This document shows, one piece after another, positions 5,079 to 7,194 of a stretch of DNA of 7,194 bases. The position numbers and the translations under genes are program-made. How positions within the stretch are numbered: the first letter of the stretch is position 1; every line of letters begins with the position of its first letter. The stretch is from Anaerolineaceae bacterium UBA6801 (GTDB lineage: Bacteria > Chloroflexota > Anaerolineae > Anaerolineales > Anaerolineaceae). Location of the stretch: contig DKFH01000126.1 of the NCBI GenBank assembly GCA_002452315.1, forward strand, positions 17,162 through 24,355, read 5' to 3'. Under the pieces are notes generated by a model, which did not search any database, had not been told where the DNA came from, and worked only from the letters and a program-made list of their open reading frames with translations.

Positions 5079-5951
5079 ATGACCATATCAAACGAAACCA
5101 AAACAGAATTGCTCAAAGCACAGCGCACCGAGATCACCGAGTACCACGTCTATACCCGCATTGCCAAAACGCTCCCCGACGAAAACAACCGCAAGATCGT
5201 TGAGCACATTGGCGAGGATGAGAAGCGCCACTATGAGATCTGGAAGAGCTACACCGGTAAAGCGGTTAAACCAAACAAATTCCTGATCTGGCTCTACACC
5301 ACCATCAGCCGGCTGTTCGGGTTCACCTTTGGGTTCAAACTGATGGAACTGGGTGAGGAAAAAGCGCAGGTCAATTACCAACTGATCGGGGATGAAATCC
5401 CCGAGGCCAGGGATGTGATCAAGGATGAACAGGATCACGAGGACAAATTATTATCCATGCTGGATGAGGAATCGCTGATCTATGCGGGTTCGGTTGTGCT
5501 GGGCCTGAACGACGCCCTGGTCGAGCTGACCGGTGCGCTGGCCGGGCTGACCTTTGCCTTCCGCGATGTGAACATCATTGCCCTCTCCGGGCTGATCACC
5601 GGTATCGCCGCGTCGCTGTCGATGGCGGCCTCAGAATACCTCTCCACCCGCTCGGAGGAAACCGACAAAGATCCCATGCGGGCGGCCATCACCACCGGCA
5701 TTGCCTATGTGATCACCGTGGCACTGCTGATCCTGCCCTACCTGCTGTTGAATAACGAGATCATTGCCCTGGCGATCTCGCTGACCACCTCTGTGGTGAT
5801 CATTGCGATTTTCAATTTCTATGTGTCCGTCGCCAAAGATCAGCCTTTTGGGAAGCGTTTTGCCGAGATGGCGGGCTTGAGCCTGGGCGTGGCGGCCTTC
5901 AGCTTTTTGGTTGGCCTGCTGATTCGCAACTGGTTTGGGGTTGAGGTGTAA
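5079..5951 (+). CDS. MbfA-like ferritin-like/VIT1 fusion, probable Fe/Mn exporter
   Basis: This 290-residue protein joins two domains. Residues 1-132 form a rubrerythrin/ferritin-like four-helix domain: helix 1 with Glu18/Glu21, ExxH at E48-H51 (EDEKRH), helix 3 with Glu90/Glu93/Glu94 (MELGEEK) and a second ExxH at E117-H120 (DEQDHED). These are the ligands expected for a di-iron site. Residues 134-287 form a CCC1/VIT1 membrane domain with five helices, including GLNDALVELTGALAGLT (142-158), GIAASLSMAASEYLSTRSEE (175-194), ITVALLILPYLLL (212-224), SLTTSVVIIAIFNFYVSVA (234-252) and GLSLGVAAFSFLVGLLI (266-282). Known relatives (MbfA of alpha-proteobacteria) export iron, with the ferritin-like part sensing or delivering the metal. 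Here the substrate could be Fe2+ or Mn2+. It lies 26 nt behind a PucC-like carrier gene and ends convergent to glmS. No iron-box regulator site was recognised. Confidence 0.88.
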   Translation: MTISNETKTELLKAQRTEITEYHVYTRIAKTLPDENNRKIVEHIGEDEKRHYEIWKSYTGKAVKPNKFLIWLYTTISRLFGFTFGFKLMELGEEKAQVNYQLIGDEIPEARDVIKDEQDHEDKLLSMLDEESLIYAGSVVLGLNDALVELTGALAGLTFAFRDVNIIALSGLITGIAASLSMAASEYLSTRSEETDKDPMRAAITTGIAYVITVALLILPYLLLNNEIIALAISLTTSVVIIAIFNFYVSVAKDQPFGKRFAEMAGLSLGVAAFSFLVGLLIRNWFGVEV

Positions 5952-5978
5952 GGGCCCTGGAGATCCAGTCTTTACACC
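5945..5978 (+). terminator. Stem-loop at the end of the transporter/exporter operon
   Basis: GGTGTAA (5945-5951, including the stop codon) pairs with TTACACC (5972-5978). Inside, CTGGA (5957-5961) pairs with TCCAG (5964-5968). No T-tract follows, so it is a terminator-like or 3'-end-protecting hairpin rather than a textbook intrinsic terminator. Confidence 0.45.
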
Positions 5979-5991
5979 ATCACACATCTTG

Positions 5992-6049
5992 AAAAGTGGT
6001 ACCAGCCATCCTTTTGTAAATCATGAGAATCCCACTTTTTATGATTTAC
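5992..6049. terminator. Interleaved inverted repeats between convergent genes
   Basis: AAAAGTGG (5992-5999) pairs with CCACTTTT (6032-6039), and GTAAATCAT (6016-6024) pairs with ATGATTTAC (6041-6049). The order A-B-A'-B' permits a pseudoknot or two exclusive hairpins. Their place between the ends of two convergent genes suggests shared transcription termination. Confidence 0.4.
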
Positions 6050-6076
6050 ATTTAGCTTTTGGCTTTGACCTTTTTT

Positions 6077-6106
6077 CTACCAGCTATCAGCTACAAGCTA
6101 CCAGCT
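6077..6106. repeat. CTACCAGCTATCAGC-type degenerate tandem repeat
   Basis: Imperfect 7-11-base units (CTACCAG, CTATCAG, CTACAAG, CTACCAG) abut the glmS stop. They resemble the cluster at 2434-2468 and look like an intergenic low-complexity family. On the minus strand this lies immediately downstream of glmS. Confidence 0.6.
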
Positions 6107-6108
6107 GC

Positions 6109-7194
6109 TCAGTCCACCGTCAGCGTTTTGCTTAAATTACGGGGAAAATCAGGATCGTACCCGCGCGCCACCGACATGTGATACGAGAGCAATTGCAGCG
6201 GTAAGACCCCCAGCAGAGGCGCGAAATAGGGATTTGACTCCGGAATGGTGATCAGGTCACTGGCATTGGCCTTCAGGCGCTCATCCGCCTGGCCGATCGC
6301 CACCGCTTCTCCACCGCGGCAGGTGACCTCGTTGATCCCGCTGATGATCAGGGGCACATCCCCCGGCCCGGCCAGGAACAGCACGGGGAAGCCTTCCGTG
6401 ACGGCCGAGAGCGGCCCGTGTTTGAACTCCGTCGAGAGCATACCCTCACAATGAGCATAGGTGATCTCCTTCAGCTTGAGGGCGCCCTCCAGTGCAAAGG
6501 GATAGGTGGCGCCAAAACCCAGGCAGTACAGGTCATCCCAGGCGTTGATCTTGGGCACCAAAGCCTGCACCTGTGGGTCGGTGGCCTGGATGGTTTCGTC
6601 CATCAACGCTGGCAGGTGCTCAAAATCCAGGTCGGTCACGCCACCCAGTTTGGCGGCCAAGTATAAAAAGCAGATGATCTGGTTGGTGAAGGTCTTGGTG
6701 GCTGGCACACTGATCTCGTAGCCGCACACCAGGGGCAGCCAGGCATCGGTTTTGCGCGTCAGCGTGGAGCCAATGACGTTAGCCATGCTGAAACAGGTCA
6801 TTCCCTGCGCCTGGGCGACTTCCAGCGCATTGAGCACATCTTTGGTCTCACCGGATTGGCTGACAAAGATGCCCACATCATCCGAATTAACCGATTGGCC
6901 ATATTGCGGGGCGAATTGGGGCGCCACCACCGGGATCACAGCCCGGCCTGCCAATTGCGAGGCGTACACAGCCCCGGCCAAACAGGCATGATAGCTGGTC
7001 CCGCAGCCGATAAAATATACATTTCGCGCGGCGGCCATCTTTTCCACGACCTGCGCTACCAGCGCCGGGTCGCCATCCAGTCGGTGCAGCAGCTCGCCAG
7101 CCACAACCGCCTGCTCGTGGATCTCCTTGAGCATAAAGTGGGCGTAGCCCTCCTTTTGGACGGCCGCCATCGTTTCTGAGACCGTCTCCGGCTC
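6109..7194 (-). CDS. glmS: Glutamine-fructose-6-phosphate aminotransferase, C-terminal part (runs off window)
   Basis: GlmS makes glucosamine-6-phosphate from fructose-6-phosphate and glutamine, the first step toward UDP-GlcNAc for the cell wall. Only the last 361 codons are here. The frame stays open to 7194, so the methionine at 7170 is internal, and the N-terminal glutaminase (Ntn) domain lies outside. Residues are counted from that methionine. YAHFMLKEI (9-17) is the linker signature. SIS domain 1 has GCGTSYHA (55-62), SQSGETKD (104-111) and VPATKTFTNQ (155-164). SIS domain 2 has ALEGALKLKEI (226-236) with the catalytic Glu, and TEFKHGPLS (247-255) with the catalytic His. RNLSKTLTVD (344-353) is the terminal active-site loop and Lys. 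All expected catalytic elements of the isomerase half are present. It is convergent with the exporter gene, 157 nt away. Any control element at its 5' end is beyond the window. Confidence 0.95.
   Translation of the reverse strand, partial: EPETVSETMAAVQKEGYAHFMLKEIHEQAVVAGELLHRLDGDPALVAQVVEKMAAARNVYFIGCGTSYHACLAGAVYASQLAGRAVIPVVAPQFAPQYGQSVNSDDVGIFVSQSGETKDVLNALEVAQAQGMTCFSMANVIGSTLTRKTDAWLPLVCGYEISVPATKTFTNQIICFLYLAAKLGGVTDLDFEHLPALMDETIQATDPQVQALVPKINAWDDLYCLGFGATYPFALEGALKLKEITYAHCEGMLSTEFKHGPLSAVTEGFPVLFLAGPGDVPLIISGINEVTCRGGEAVAIGQADERLKANASDLITIPESNPYFAPLLGVLPLQLLSYHMSVARGYDPDFPRNLSKTLTVD

Noticed and set aside
6245..7179. Several plus-strand open frames opposite glmS
   Set aside because: They are antisense shadows of a well-identified enzyme gene.
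1..7194. CRISPR array or transposase gene
   Set aside because: No regularly spaced direct repeats, DDE/HUH motifs or terminal inverted repeats with target duplications were seen.

Overview
The window has two compositional halves. Roughly 1-2200 is strikingly AT-rich, while 3740-7194 is GC-rich with C/G-ending codons. Between them lies about 1.5 kb of mostly non-coding, mixed-composition DNA. The GC-rich genes (a PucC/BCD-type carrier, a ferritin-like/VIT1 fusion, a bacterial GlmS) and the intergenic CTACCAGC-type degenerate repeats suggest a bacterium, possibly a Chloroflexota/Anaerolineae-like environmental genome. That placement is an impression from gene style, not a measured one.

Layout. 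(a) 1-188: a promoter/operator region dense in inverted repeats. (b) 189-2193: three co-directional genes that look like an imported cassette. They are an XRE-type repressor, a cytoplasmic trypsin-like serine protease with an intact His/Asp/Ser triad, and a protein with one N-terminal membrane helix followed by a long coiled coil. (c) 2194-3741: no large intact gene. It holds a degenerate tRNA-3'-end-like stretch, low-complexity repeats, the decayed C-terminus of a CPA2-type cation:proton antiporter with an in-frame stop, a near-perfect hairpin terminator, and an intact 56-residue two-helix membrane protein on the minus strand with an ideal Shine-Dalgarno. (d) 3742-5951: a two-gene plus-strand operon of a PucC-family MFS carrier and an MbfA-like ferritin/VIT1 iron (or manganese) exporter. 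(e) 6109-7194: the C-terminal isomerase half of GlmS on the minus strand, cut by the window edge and convergent with the operon.

How the genes may work together. In the left cassette, the XRE protein probably represses its own operon through the repeats upstream of it. The protease sits 9 nt behind it and is translationally close. The coiled-coil membrane protein could be the partner, sensor or substrate of the protease. This is a plausible uncharacterised regulator-protease-membrane module, perhaps a stress or conflict system, but its function is inference. The right half looks like ordinary chromosome: metal homeostasis, a tetrapyrrole- or lipid-like carrier of unknown substrate, and cell-envelope amino-sugar synthesis.
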